Assembly (NCBI RefSeq): GCF_002980525.1
Contig: NZ_PVBQ01000007.1
Span: 62,001-126,000 of the forward strand
Length of the DNA stretch: 64,000 bases
From: Sphingobacterium haloxyli
GTDB lineage: Bacteria > Bacteroidota > Bacteroidia > Sphingobacteriales > Sphingobacteriaceae
Direction: 5' to 3'
Shown here: piece by piece, positions 8,774 through 17,758 of the stretch
How positions within the stretch are numbered: the stretch's first letter is position 1
Layout of the letters: each line of letters begins with the position of its first letter
The notes under the pieces: model-generated
The model's database searches: none
What the model was told of the DNA's origin: nothing
What the model saw: only the letters and a program-made list of their open reading frames with translations
Position numbers and translations under genes: made by a program

Positions 8774-10108
8774 ATGCAGATAATAAGAACGATTAAAACC
8801 TTTACATTACTGAGTTTGTGTGTGGTTTTACTATCTTTTTGTTCTAAGACAAAAGAGGACGCGATAAATGATAAAGTGGAATTAGCTGACTCAACGCTGT
8901 TTGAGGTGCCCTTAGCGGGAAACGCTTTTCTTACCAATAAGCCTGAGCGTGCCACTGAAATGATAACAGCGAATGGATTGGCAAACTGGACAAACGCCGA
9001 GACTATCTCCAGTGTTTATTTTCGTGTAGGACAGGCTGGTCGCCTCTATATGAAATTGCGTGCTAAAGTTGCTCCAGCAGAGAATTCCAGTACCGTACGT
9101 GTATCGGTTAACGACGTTTCTAAAAAGGTAACGCTGTCCAGTGCCGACTACGAAACCTACCATGTAGGCTATTTCGATGTAGATTCGGGTTATGTTAAGG
9201 TAGATTTGCAGGGATTAACGAAGACAGGCGAATATTTTGCTGACTTATCGCATATATTAGTGGGAGGCGAGTCGACCACCGCTATTTTATACGCTAATGA
9301 CCCAGACTATTACTATTGGGCAAGACGAGGGCCTTCTTGTCACATGGCCTACACGATTCCGACAACCGATCCTGTCGAATATTATTATGGTGAACTGACT
9401 GTACCTACTGGTGAAGATGCCATAGGTTCCTATTTTATGAGCAATGGCTTTAGCGAGGGATACTTCGGTATACAGGTTAACTCTGCCACCGAAAGGAGAG
9501 TGTTATTTTCTGTTTGGAGTCCGTATAATACCGATAATCCGGAAGAAATTCCACCACATCTACGTATCGGCCTAAACAAGAAAGGCGATGGGGTTTATAC
9601 CGGTGAGTTTGGCAATGAAGGTTCGGGCGGCCAGAGCTATCTGAAATATAATTGGAAAGCAGGAGAACCGTATAAATTTTTGCTTAAAGGACAGCCGGAT
9701 AATGCCGGTTCAACCGATTTTACAGCTTGGATTTATTTGGAAGATAGAGGCGGTTGGAACCTAATCGCCAGTTGGAAGCGACCTGAGATTTCAAAATATT
9801 TAACAGGTTTTCATAGCTTTCTGGAAAATTTTAATCCCGATAACGGACATCTTGGCCGACGTGTTTTATTTGCTAACCGATGGGTAAGAACCGCGGCAGG
9901 CAATTGGCTGCCCATCCAATCGGCTAAATTTACTGTCGACGCGACCTATAAGGCTCAACAGCGTATAGACGCGATAGGCGGGGTTGAAAATGATCATTTC
10001 TATTTGCAAAATGGCGCCTTTTTCTCCGAAGTCGTTGCTCCAAATAGTAGTTTTTCGATTAATCCACCAAAGGAGGCACCGGATATCGATTTTGATAGTT
10101 TGCCTTAG
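8774..10108 (+). CDS. DUF5077/DUF3472 domain lipoprotein
   Basis: A 444-residue exported protein. The N-terminus has a lipoprotein signal (IRTIKTFTLLSLCVVLLSFC) with the lipobox ending at Cys about residue 23-24, so it is probably anchored in the outer or inner membrane. Residues about 45-165 resemble DUF5077 (VPLAGNAFLTNKPE, SSVYFRVGQAG). Residues about 180-400 resemble DUF3472, with aromatic-rich stretches such as GSYFMSNGFSEGYFGIQVNS and RVLFSVWSPYNTD. These domains are frequent in Bacteroidota lipoproteins and may bind or process carbohydrate, but the function is unknown. The frame is open from an ATG at 8750. I prefer 8774 because it gives a standard signal peptide. It is a single gene between two terminators or promoters. 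Confidence 0.8.
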   Translation: MQIIRTIKTFTLLSLCVVLLSFCSKTKEDAINDKVELADSTLFEVPLAGNAFLTNKPERATEMITANGLANWTNAETISSVYFRVGQAGRLYMKLRAKVAPAENSSTVRVSVNDVSKKVTLSSADYETYHVGYFDVDSGYVKVDLQGLTKTGEYFADLSHILVGGESTTAILYANDPDYYYWARRGPSCHMAYTIPTTDPVEYYYGELTVPTGEDAIGSYFMSNGFSEGYFGIQVNSATERRVLFSVWSPYNTDNPEEIPPHLRIGLNKKGDGVYTGEFGNEGSGGQSYLKYNWKAGEPYKFLLKGQPDNAGSTDFTAWIYLEDRGGWNLIASWKRPEISKYLTGFHSFLENFNPDNGHLGRRVLFANRWVRTAAGNWLPIQSAKFTVDATYKAQQRIDAIGGVENDHFYLQNGAFFSEVVAPNSSFSINPPKEAPDIDFDSLP

Positions 10109-10142
10109 TTAAGGGTAGCATTATAATGCCATCTATTTTATG

Positions 10143-10150
10143 TAACTTTG
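10143..10150 (+). promoter_or_regulatory. Putative -7 element for der-cysS
   Basis: TAACTTTG matches TAnnTTTG and lies 79 bases before the der start in a 120-base gap. No good -33 element is visible at the expected spacing. Confidence 0.35.
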
Positions 10151-10228
10151 TAACCTTACAAAAAGATAGAAACGTGACGGTGCTTAAGCGAGTATATCAA
10201 TCTTGAGCACCGCTTGTATAAAATAAAT

Positions 10229-11533
10229 ATGGCAAATATTGTGGCAATTGTTGGTCGCCCTAACGTGGGGAAATCGACGTTATTTAACCGTTTAACAGAA
10301 AGTAGAAAGGCAATCGTTGATGATTTCAGCGGTGTTACGCGTGATCGCCATTATGAAATGGCGGAATGGATAGGGAAGAAATTTACGGTTATTGATACGG
10401 GCGGATTTGTTCAGGGCTCGGACGATGTTTTTGAAGAGGCTATTCGTGAACAGGTGCATATCGCTATCGAGGAAGCATCCGTTGTCCTTTTTATGGTGGA
10501 TGTGACCACCGGTATTACGGATCTAGACGATGAAATTGCTGATTTACTCCGTCGTGCGTCGAAGCCAGTTTACGTAGTCGCCAATAAAGTAGATCATGCT
10601 AGAAGAACCCATGAATCAGCAGAATTTTATGCGTTCGGGTTGGGTGAAATTTATAATATATCTTCTATAACAGGGTCGGGTACCGGAGAGTTGTTGGATG
10701 CCGTGGTGTCTCATTTTCCGGAAGAGGAAGAGGAGGAAGATGTCGCCTTGCCGAAGTTAGCTATTGTCGGTCGTCCGAATGTAGGAAAATCTTCGTTGAC
10801 GAATGCGTTGTTAGGTAAGGAGAGAAATATTGTGACCGATATTGCGGGTACTACCCGGGACTCTATCCGTATCCATTATAACCAATTTGGTAACGAGTTT
10901 TTGCTTATCGATACGGCTGGGCTCCGGAGAAAGAATAAAGTGAATGAAGATATCGAGTTCTACTCCGTTATGCGGACTATTAAAGCACTGGAGGATTCCG
11001 ATGTTATTATTCTGATGCTGGATGCCAATGATGGCATTGAATCGCAAGATATTAACATCTTCCACTTGGCGGAAAAAAACAAAAAGGGTGTCCTTATCGT
11101 GGTCAATAAATGGGATACCATCGAAAAAGATCACAAGACTACAAAAGAATTTGAGACCCGTATTCGGGAGAAAATATCTCCATTTACCGACGTGCCGATT
11201 ATTTTTACTTCGGTAACGGAAAAACAGCGTATTTATAAGGTCGTTGAAAAAGCTATGGAGGTATACGCCAATAAAACAAAAAAAATAGCGACCTCGAAGC
11301 TAAATGATGTTATGTTGGAGATAATTCAGCACTACCCGCCGCCAGCTATCAAAGGAAAGTATATCAAAGTCAAATATATAACGCAACTACCTGGGCGCTC
11401 GCCGATGTTCGCGTTTTTCTGTAACCTACCGCAATATATCAAAGAGCCGTATAAGCGGTTTATCGAGAATAAATTGCGCGAACATTTTGATTTTACTGGA
11501 GTACCTATTCAAATATATTTTAGACAAAAGTAA
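10229..11533 (+). CDS. der: Ribosome-associated GTPase Der (EngA)
   Basis: A 434-residue double-domain GTPase that acts in 50S ribosomal subunit assembly. Two P-loops are visible, GRPNVGKST near residue 9 and GRPNVGKSS near residue 180. Each is followed by its G2/G3 motifs (VTRDRHYE and DTGGF; TTRDSIR and DTAGL) and an NKxD motif (NKVD, NKWD). The C-terminal region is the KH-like RNA-binding domain. The start at 10229 gives [19 protein letters not shown] 15 bases upstream in frame is less likely. cysS follows after 17 bases and is probably cotranscribed. Confidence 0.96.
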   Translation: MANIVAIVGRPNVGKSTLFNRLTESRKAIVDDFSGVTRDRHYEMAEWIGKKFTVIDTGGFVQGSDDVFEEAIREQVHIAIEEASVVLFMVDVTTGITDLDDEIADLLRRASKPVYVVANKVDHARRTHESAEFYAFGLGEIYNISSITGSGTGELLDAVVSHFPEEEEEEDVALPKLAIVGRPNVGKSSLTNALLGKERNIVTDIAGTTRDSIRIHYNQFGNEFLLIDTAGLRRKNKVNEDIEFYSVMRTIKALEDSDVIILMLDANDGIESQDINIFHLAEKNKKGVLIVVNKWDTIEKDHKTTKEFETRIREKISPFTDVPIIFTSVTEKQRIYKVVEKAMEVYANKTKKIATSKLNDVMLEIIQHYPPPAIKGKYIKVKYITQLPGRSPMFAFFCNLPQYIKEPYKRFIENKLREHFDFTGVPIQIYFRQK

Positions 11534-11550
11534 GCTGATTATAGATTTTT

Positions 11551-13023
11551 ATGGAACCTAATCTTGTTCTTTATAACACCCTTACCCGAAAAAAAGAAAA
11601 ATTTGAACCCCTTAACCCGCCTTTCGTAGGCATGTATGTTTGCGGTCCGACGGTGTATAGCGATGTGCATTTAGGAAATTGCCGCACATTTGTGTCTTTT
11701 GACATGATCTTTCGTTACTTGCTACACCAAGGATATAAGGTAAGATACGTAAGAAATATCACGGATGCGGGGCATCTAGAAGGTGACAGGGATGAAGGAG
11801 ATGATAAATTTTCCAAAAAGGCAAAATTGGAACAGTTGGAGCCTATGGAAATTGTGCAGAAGTATACGCTAGGTTTTCACGAGGTGTTACGTCTTTTTAA
11901 TACCTTACCACCTAGCATCGAGCCGACGGCAACCGGACATATCCTGGAGCAAATTGAGATGGTGCAACGCATTATCGACAATGGTTATGCTTATGAGGTC
12001 AACGGTACGGTGTATTTCGATGTAGAGAAATATGTAAAAGAACATGACTATACGATTTTAACTAACCGGAAGCTGGAAGACCTTCTAAACAATACACGGG
12101 AATTGGGTGGACAGGACGAAAAGAACGGACGTTTGGATTTTGCCCTATGGATTAAGGCGAAACCAGAACATATTATGCGTTGGCCGGCCCCTTGGAGTGT
12201 CGGTTTCCCAGGCTGGCACATCGAATGTTCGGCAATGAGCAGCAAGTATCTCGGTGCTCAGTTCGATATCCACGGTGGCGGAATGGATCTCGCCGCTACA
12301 CACCACACCAATGAAATAGCTCAATCGGAAGCCTGCCATCACGTCCAGCCTGCAAAATATTGGATGCATACGAACATGCTGACCGTGAACGGTGCACGGA
12401 TGTCGAAATCTGCCGGAAATGGCTTTTTGCCTCATGAACTGTTTACAGGCAATCACCCCCTATTAGATCGAGGATATTCACCTATGTCCGTTCGTTTTTT
12501 CATGATGCAGGCACATTACCGTAGCACATTGGATTTTTCCAATGAGGCATTGGATGCTGCAGATAAGGGATATAAGCGTTTGATGAGTGCGATTACATTG
12601 TTAGAAAAGATAAAGCCATCGAATAAAAATAACGGCGGATTTGATCTCTCCTTATTGAAAAAGCGATGCTATAAGGCGATGGACGACGATTTTAATACAC
12701 CGGTACTCATCGCCGAATTGTTTGAAGCAGTCCGCTTTATCAATGCGGCATACGACGGTAAGATGGCGATGGATCAAGTGACGCTGGACGAGCTTAAATC
12801 GTTTATGCAGGTGTTCGTAGTAGATATATTGGGGCTGAGGAATGATGCGCTAGCGGGCGACACCGACGATACAGAAGGTTTGATGCAGATTATCATCAAT
12901 CTGCGCGATGAAGCAAAGAAAAATAAGGATTTTACGACATCAGATCGCATCCGTGAAGATCTCCAGTCTATTGGCGTTCAACTAAAAGATAGTAAGGATG
13001 GAACGCTTTGGAATAAGATTTGA
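11551..13023 (+). CDS. cysS: Cysteinyl-tRNA synthetase
   Basis: A 490-residue class I aminoacyl-tRNA synthetase that charges tRNA-Cys. The HIGH-like motif is HLGN in [12 protein letters not shown], and the KMSKS motif is RMSKS in ARMSKSAGN. Zinc ligands are the Cys of MYVCGPTVY, the Cys and His of WHIECSAMS, and the downstream [10 protein letters not shown] region. The C-terminal helical DALR-like region is present, so it is full length. It sits 17 bases after der. Confidence 0.97.
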   Translation: MEPNLVLYNTLTRKKEKFEPLNPPFVGMYVCGPTVYSDVHLGNCRTFVSFDMIFRYLLHQGYKVRYVRNITDAGHLEGDRDEGDDKFSKKAKLEQLEPMEIVQKYTLGFHEVLRLFNTLPPSIEPTATGHILEQIEMVQRIIDNGYAYEVNGTVYFDVEKYVKEHDYTILTNRKLEDLLNNTRELGGQDEKNGRLDFALWIKAKPEHIMRWPAPWSVGFPGWHIECSAMSSKYLGAQFDIHGGGMDLAATHHTNEIAQSEACHHVQPAKYWMHTNMLTVNGARMSKSAGNGFLPHELFTGNHPLLDRGYSPMSVRFFMMQAHYRSTLDFSNEALDAADKGYKRLMSAITLLEKIKPSNKNNGGFDLSLLKKRCYKAMDDDFNTPVLIAELFEAVRFINAAYDGKMAMDQVTLDELKSFMQVFVVDILGLRNDALAGDTDDTEGLMQIIINLRDEAKKNKDFTTSDRIREDLQSIGVQLKDSKDGTLWNKI

Positions 13024-13047
13024 TTGTAAAACGGCAAAATTGTGTAA

Positions 13048-13917
13048 ATGAACTTGACAAAAATCTACTCATTAATAGTTACGTTAGTATTCAGCATGGC
13101 ATTCGTTGATGGCCAAGCACAGTTACCTGATAAAGTGGGAAGCTTGATTACGGCTGACCGGACGGCCTCTAGTATTGCGAAAAGAGAGAATCCGCACAAA
13201 GCGTTTATGTCTATCGTGGACAAAGAATCTACCTTGTATGTTCCATCACCGGTAAACGCATTAAATTACTTGAATAATCGGCCGAATATTCCGGATATCA
13301 TGTCCTGGGAGCCAAATTTTGCGTCGGTTTCGAAAAGTTTGGATTGGGGGATTACATCTGGACCGATGGAGTTTCAAAAGGTAGGTGCGATTAAAAGATA
13401 TGGACAGTATCTTACGGTGTGGCGTCGTGATAAGAGGGGGAATTGGAAAGTGCACATAAGAGCGGAAGTCGAGAATTTTGGAAAAGGGCCGAAATCGGAT
13501 TTGGTATACTACGAACCTGACGATTCCTGGTACCTAAAACATCGCTCGAAGGTTCGTTTGCAACAAAGAGAAGAAGTAGTAACACAAAGTGACGAATTGT
13601 TTTCCACGATTTTGAAAGCAAATAATGAAACGGCCTTCAATGAATTTCTAGCAGATGACGTACGTTATTACTACCCATGGACGACAGAGATAGAAGGTAA
13701 GAAAAATGTACTTGCTTTTCTAAAGAAAAAGAGAATCGAAATTACAACAGATCCATCTGGTGTTGGCCGTGCTTATAGCGGAGAATATGCTTACACTTCT
13801 GGAACAGCGACCGTGAGGTCTAAAGAAAAAGTCGTTAAATTTAACTATATCCGCGTTTGGCAATTAAAAGACGATTATCAGTGGCGGGTTATAATGGAAA
13901 TGATGTTTGAGCGATAA
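13048..13917 (+). CDS. Secreted protein with two tandem NTF2-like (DUF4440/SnoaL) domains
   Basis: A 289-residue protein with an N-terminal signal peptide (KIYSLIVTLVFSMAFVDGQA). Two similar modules follow. One covers about residues 40-155 and ends GQYLTVWRRDKRGNWKVHIR. The other covers about residues 175-289 and ends YIRVWQLKDDYQWRVIMEMM. The pattern of a Tyr/Trp-rich final strand, VW plus WKV or WRV, is that of the NTF2-like DUF4440 or SnoaL fold. No catalytic residues are obvious, so the role is unknown. It lies 24 bases after cysS, and its 3' end overlaps the convergent surA-like gene by 29 bases. Confidence 0.7.
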   Translation: MNLTKIYSLIVTLVFSMAFVDGQAQLPDKVGSLITADRTASSIAKRENPHKAFMSIVDKESTLYVPSPVNALNYLNNRPNIPDIMSWEPNFASVSKSLDWGITSGPMEFQKVGAIKRYGQYLTVWRRDKRGNWKVHIRAEVENFGKGPKSDLVYYEPDDSWYLKHRSKVRLQQREEVVTQSDELFSTILKANNETAFNEFLADDVRYYYPWTTEIEGKKNVLAFLKKKRIEITTDPSGVGRAYSGEYAYTSGTATVRSKEKVVKFNYIRVWQLKDDYQWRVIMEMMFER

Positions 13918-15274
13918 CGCCGTCTGTATTATTCAACCAAAGTTTCAGCTCGTCACATGTTAGGAAATCTTCTTTGATGTCAATAAAGGTGCCCACCTTG
14001 CGTTGTTCGAACCATTCGCTAAGTGTTCTGTTGACTTTATCTTGACTGGCTGCTTCTTGTATCTTAGCAAAATCTTGCTCTAAATTTGCTTTATGCGGTG
14101 CTATACGTGATTTGAGATAGATGAATTTATATACCTGTTCACCTGTCTGGTCTGCAGAAAGGAAAGATTTAGAATATTGCCCCACTCCCAATGGGTCAAT
14201 CGCGGTAAATGTCTCTTTGTCCAGTCGATCTATTTGGATTAGGGGAGAACCGTCTTCCTGATTGGTAATCATCCCTCCAGAAAATTTAGTCTCGTTGTTG
14301 TCTGAATGCAGGACTGCTGCCGAATGAAATGTTAGTTTCCCTTCGGTTACGTTATCGTAAATGCTGTCGATTTTTGCCTTGGCGCGCTGCAAGCTGGCTG
14401 ATGTAGGTTTCTTTTTTATAAGGACATGACGTACATTCACTTCCTCGCCGCGCCGCTGTAAGACCTGTAAGAAATGAAAGCCAAATTGTGTTTCGAAAAC
14501 AGGCGAAACTTCTCCCTCTTTAAGTTTGAAAGCCATCGCTGAAAACTCTTTAACATAGCTGTCACGAGTGGCAAAACCTAGCTCTCCACCATACGGAGCG
14601 GAACCATCTTCCGAATACAAGCGCGCCACCGTTCCAAAGTCCGAGCCGTTTAAAACTTGTTGCCTATACCCCTCGGCTTTATTTCTAAATTGCTCTTTTT
14701 CTTCTTTTGTTAATTCGGGTTTGATAACAATCTCACCAATCTCCACTTCCGTGTTAAAATAAGGAAGGCTATCCTGATCTAGGCTTTCAAAATATTGTTT
14801 TACTTCTGCGGGCGTAACGGCGATTTTAGAAACGATGGTCTGTTGCATTCTTTGTGCCTTAAGCTGTTCGGCAATATTGGGACGCATCTCTTCCTTATAT
14901 TGCAGAAGTGAACGATTCAAAAACTCCTCCAACCGCTCTTTTCCGCCTGCTTGTCTCACCATCATCTGCATCCGTCTGTTCAGGTTATCGTCCACCTCTG
15001 CTTCGGCCACTTCGATAGAGTCGATCGCAGCTTGTTGGGACAACAGCTTTTGTGTAACTAATTGTTGGAGTATATAGCATTTGAAATCGTCATCCGGCTT
15101 CATTCCTTGAGCAAGGTTTTGCGCATACTGCATTTCTACATCGGATTGCAGGATAATGCTGGAACCCACAGTAGCGACTACACGGTCTACTAATCTCCCT
15201 TGACCATACACCGATTGCAAACCAAAGATGGTTGCGATTGCTATACCCAGTAAACTTATATATTTCTTCATCAT
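13889..15274 (-). CDS. SurA-like periplasmic peptidyl-prolyl isomerase/chaperone
   Basis: A 461-residue exported foldase. The signal peptide is MMKKYISLLGIAIATIFGLQ. It is followed by the SurA N-terminal chaperone domain (VDRVVATVGSSIILQSDVE), one clear PpiC rotamase module at about residues 160-270 (PYGGELGFATRD, FETQFGFHFLQVLQRRG) and a second divergent one. It is predicted to assist outer-membrane protein folding in the periplasm. The frame is open to 15307. I use the Met at 15274 because it gives a proper signal peptide. A TAnnTTTG element lies just upstream. The 3' end overlaps the convergent gene by 29 bases. Confidence 0.88.
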   Translation of the reverse strand: MMKKYISLLGIAIATIFGLQSVYGQGRLVDRVVATVGSSIILQSDVEMQYAQNLAQGMKPDDDFKCYILQQLVTQKLLSQQAAIDSIEVAEAEVDDNLNRRMQMMVRQAGGKERLEEFLNRSLLQYKEEMRPNIAEQLKAQRMQQTIVSKIAVTPAEVKQYFESLDQDSLPYFNTEVEIGEIVIKPELTKEEKEQFRNKAEGYRQQVLNGSDFGTVARLYSEDGSAPYGGELGFATRDSYVKEFSAMAFKLKEGEVSPVFETQFGFHFLQVLQRRGEEVNVRHVLIKKKPTSASLQRAKAKIDSIYDNVTEGKLTFHSAAVLHSDNNETKFSGGMITNQEDGSPLIQIDRLDKETFTAIDPLGVGQYSKSFLSADQTGEQVYKFIYLKSRIAPHKANLEQDFAKIQEAASQDKVNRTLSEWFEQRKVGTFIDIKEDFLTCDELKLWLNNTDGVIAQTSFPL

Positions 15275-15295
15275 AAACGTTGCCTCTGTGCAGTA

Positions 15296-15303
15296 CAAAA
15301 TTA
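15296..15303 (-). promoter_or_regulatory. Putative -7 element for the surA-like gene
   Basis: On the minus strand the octamer reads TAATTTTG (plus-strand CAAAATTA), matching TAnnTTTG. It lies about 21 bases before the chosen start at 15274. Confidence 0.4.
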
Positions 15304-15479
15304 CCATAAATAGCGAGTTTGTATCGATTTTCTTCTCGGCTAATCTTGGTAAAATACTTTGTTGTCAAAAGTACTAAAACTTTGCTCGTTAATTTGTTAA
15401 AAATGTTAAAAAATGAAAGGGGGGTATTTCACGTGCTAAAATGTGTAATTTAGCGATATACTTCATTAACACAATAATA

Positions 15480-16568
15480 ATGAGAGCAGCAATGATATTT
15501 ATGTTAAGTTGTTTAGTCCAATGTTCGATAGCACAGGAGATTCCCATGTTTATCGGTACATACACCCATGCAGGCAGTCAAGGTATCTATCTGTATATGT
15601 TTGACATGAACACCGGAGATGCAACGATGTACTCGTCGACGGCTAGTGAGCATCCTTCCTTTTTAGCGAGGTCAGCAAAGGGAGATATGTTATATGCTGT
15701 TAACGAGATAGGAGATACTACGGCCTCGCTGTCCTCTTTTACCTTTGACGGGGATGCCTTGTCTTTTGTTGACGCTATCCCTACCGACGGAGCTTCTCCG
15801 TGTCACGTTGCCGTTAGTAAGCGCCACCCTCTTGCTGTTGTGTCGAATTATGGTGGAGGTTCCTTGTCGGTATACCGACTCGATAAAAATGGTGGTATTG
15901 AGCAGATACAGCATATCCAACAAGAAGGAGCCGGGCCGAACAAAGAAAGGCAAGAAGCCTCACATGTGCACTCTGCTTTCTTTAGCCCGGATGAGCATCG
16001 TGTATATGTACAAAATCTCGGTACGGATAAGGTCACCATCTATCGGTTAGATAAAACGAATGATGATTATAGGCTGGTGGAAGAAAGTTACCTATCAACC
16101 CCGGCAGGAGGAGGACCGCGTCATTTGGTATTTGACGAGAACGGACAAAACATGTATGTTCTATTGGAAATGGCAGCCAAGATTGCTCATTATGAAAATG
16201 TTGACGGAAACTGGGCGTTAGTCGATACCGTTTCTATTAATGAAGATGGTTTCGAGGGAGATAATGGCGCGGCGGAAATTAAGCGTTCAGCTGACGGAAA
16301 GTTTCTCTATGCATCTAATCGTGGTGATGCTAATACCATTACGCTATTCGCAATAGACAATTCGGGCAAGCTGGAACGGAAAAAAGTATATGCAACAGGG
16401 GGGGAGGGACCTCGGAACTTCAATATTTCTCCTGATGGGCGTTTTTTGCTCGTTGCAAATCAGCAAACAAATAATATTACGATTTTTGAACGTAGTCAAG
16501 AAACTGGAGAGCTAAAGGACACAGGCAAACAGATTGAAGTATCAACGCCCGTTTGTATTGTTTTTTAA
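15480..16568 (+). CDS. Lactonase-family seven-bladed beta-propeller protein (6-phosphogluconolactonase-like)
   Basis: A 362-residue protein of the YbhE/Pgl lactonase family. The opening of the mature part, FIGTYTHAGSQGIYLYMFD, and repeated blade motifs (SFLARSAKGDMLYAVNE, CHVAVSKRHPLAVVSNYGGG, PRHLVFDENGQNMYVL, RNFNISPDGRFLLVANQ) are diagnostic. A signal peptide (MRAAMIFMLSCLVQCSIAQ) predicts export. That argues against a cytosolic pentose phosphate role and for hydrolysis of some extracytoplasmic lactone. The start at 15480 is preferred over the upstream in-frame ATG at 15441, which would precede the signal peptide with 13 extra residues. It is divergent from the surA-like gene and convergent with the mrp operon. 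Confidence 0.85.
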   Translation: MRAAMIFMLSCLVQCSIAQEIPMFIGTYTHAGSQGIYLYMFDMNTGDATMYSSTASEHPSFLARSAKGDMLYAVNEIGDTTASLSSFTFDGDALSFVDAIPTDGASPCHVAVSKRHPLAVVSNYGGGSLSVYRLDKNGGIEQIQHIQQEGAGPNKERQEASHVHSAFFSPDEHRVYVQNLGTDKVTIYRLDKTNDDYRLVEESYLSTPAGGGPRHLVFDENGQNMYVLLEMAAKIAHYENVDGNWALVDTVSINEDGFEGDNGAAEIKRSADGKFLYASNRGDANTITLFAIDNSGKLERKKVYATGGEGPRNFNISPDGRFLLVANQQTNNITIFERSQETGELKDTGKQIEVSTPVCIVF

Positions 16569-16590
16569 TACAGAAACGAAGGCCTAACCC

Positions 16591-17013
16591 CTATTCCGTT
16601 TCTTCATCGGTCTTAGCGACGTTAGGTGCTTGATCTTTATTATCACCTTCGGTGTCATTCCCATCGCTTTCCAGTTCGTGTGTTTCTTTGTTGTACTTGC
16701 CGGCGAGCTCATCAATGATCGTACCTTTCCAAAGTGGTGTTCCGGTAAAATAAGCCGCTCTGCCGATCATGTGAGCACCAATTGGAGCGGTAATAATCAG
16801 AAAGAAAATAATAGCAATGGCTTTGGTCGTTACAGACATATCGGGGAACATGATTGCTGCACAGATGAGCAGCAAGCCTACTCCTAAAGTAGAGGCTTTG
16901 ACTGTTACTGACAGACGCAAATAGAAGTCTGGCATACGCATTATTCCAATCGATGCGAATAGGATGGAAAGTACACCAACAGTGCTTATGAACGCTAATA
17001 TAATATCAATCAT
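16591..17013 (-). CDS. mrpG: Mrp Na+/H+ antiporter subunit G
   Basis: A 140-residue membrane subunit with three predicted helices. The motif GIMRMPDFYLRLSVTVKAST, continuing LGVGLLL, is the MrpG/PhaG signature. The last 40 residues are a polar acidic tail (ESDGNDTEGDNKDQAP) that is long for the family. Its start overlaps the end of mrpF by 4 bases (ATGA), indicating translational coupling. It is the last gene of the seven-gene mrp operon. Confidence 0.92.
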   Translation of the reverse strand: MIDIILAFISTVGVLSILFASIGIMRMPDFYLRLSVTVKASTLGVGLLLICAAIMFPDMSVTTKAIAIIFFLIITAPIGAHMIGRAAYFTGTPLWKGTIIDELAGKYNKETHELESDGNDTEGDNKDQAPNVAKTDEETE

Positions 17014-17282
17014 TTTTTTTGTTTTTCTATATAGTAAGCGAAGGCCACTGTGCCTAAGAAGGCAATCAGGGCAAGAATAATAGCGACATCCAAAAAAACC
17101 TCCTGGTTAGAACGGATGCTATATACGGTTATAATCCCGATACCGATTGTGATGATCAAGTCAAGCGCAATCACACGATCGACCAAAGATGGACCCCTGA
17201 ACAGCCGGACAAATACCAGCATGACAGAGATAGATAATATCGGGAGGATAACGTAATCGAAATAGGCTTCTAGTGTAATCAT
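17010..17282 (-). CDS. mrpF: Mrp Na+/H+ antiporter subunit F
   Basis: A 90-residue three-helix subunit. RLFRGPSLVDRVIALDLI is the MrpF signature and carries the conserved Asp. It overlaps mrpE and mrpG by 4 bases each, so the three are translated as a coupled unit. It works as part of the hetero-oligomeric Na+/H+ antiporter in the inner membrane. Confidence 0.93.
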   Translation of the reverse strand: MITLEAYFDYVILPILSISVMLVFVRLFRGPSLVDRVIALDLIITIGIGIITVYSIRSNQEVFLDVAIILALIAFLGTVAFAYYIEKQKK

Positions 17283-17755
17283 CTTAAAATCGCTAATAGT
17301 CTTCTCTCTAAACCCGATTGTGTCTGTCTGACAAATGCTTCTGGGTCTGTTAGATACATTACATGGATATAAATTGTCTTTTTGTCATCACTGATATCGA
17401 CGATGAGTGTGCCAGGCGTAAGGGAAATCATGGTCGTGAGCAGGCTGATCTCGAAGTCTGTCTTGGCACTCATTGGATACCTGACAATGCCCGGCTTGAA
17501 GAAATATTTCGGCGTAATCACATCAAATGCAACTTGGACGTTCGCTTTCAGGATTCCGTATAGAAAGTAGAAAACAAAACCGATAATCTTCGGAACCCGA
17601 TAGAAATACCGCTGATCCGTTTCGTTGCGGTTCATAACCCAGAGGATAAAGAACCCGATCATAAAACCAAATATAAAGTTGGTGTAAAACAGTGAACCGG
17701 TAAGTGCTATCCATATTCCGGCAAGCAGCAGGTTCATTAAAAAATTCTTAATCAT
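17279..17755 (-). CDS. mrpE: Mrp Na+/H+ antiporter subunit E
   Basis: A 158-residue subunit with two to three N-terminal helices and a cytoplasmic C-terminal domain. The pattern TPGTLIVDISDDKKTIYIHV followed by MYLTDPEAF is the MrpE signature. It begins 3 bases after mrpD and overlaps mrpF by 4 bases. MrpE is required for stable assembly and activity of the complex in other bacteria. Confidence 0.92.
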   Translation of the reverse strand: MIKNFLMNLLLAGIWIALTGSLFYTNFIFGFMIGFFILWVMNRNETDQRYFYRVPKIIGFVFYFLYGILKANVQVAFDVITPKYFFKPGIVRYPMSAKTDFEISLLTTMISLTPGTLIVDISDDKKTIYIHVMYLTDPEAFVRQTQSGLERRLLAILR

Positions 17756-17758
17756 ATC

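Noticed and set aside
16572..16602. AGAAACG...CGTTTCT inverted repeat across the mrpG stop
   Set aside because: A 7-base stem with a 17-base loop and no T-tract; too weak to call as a terminator.
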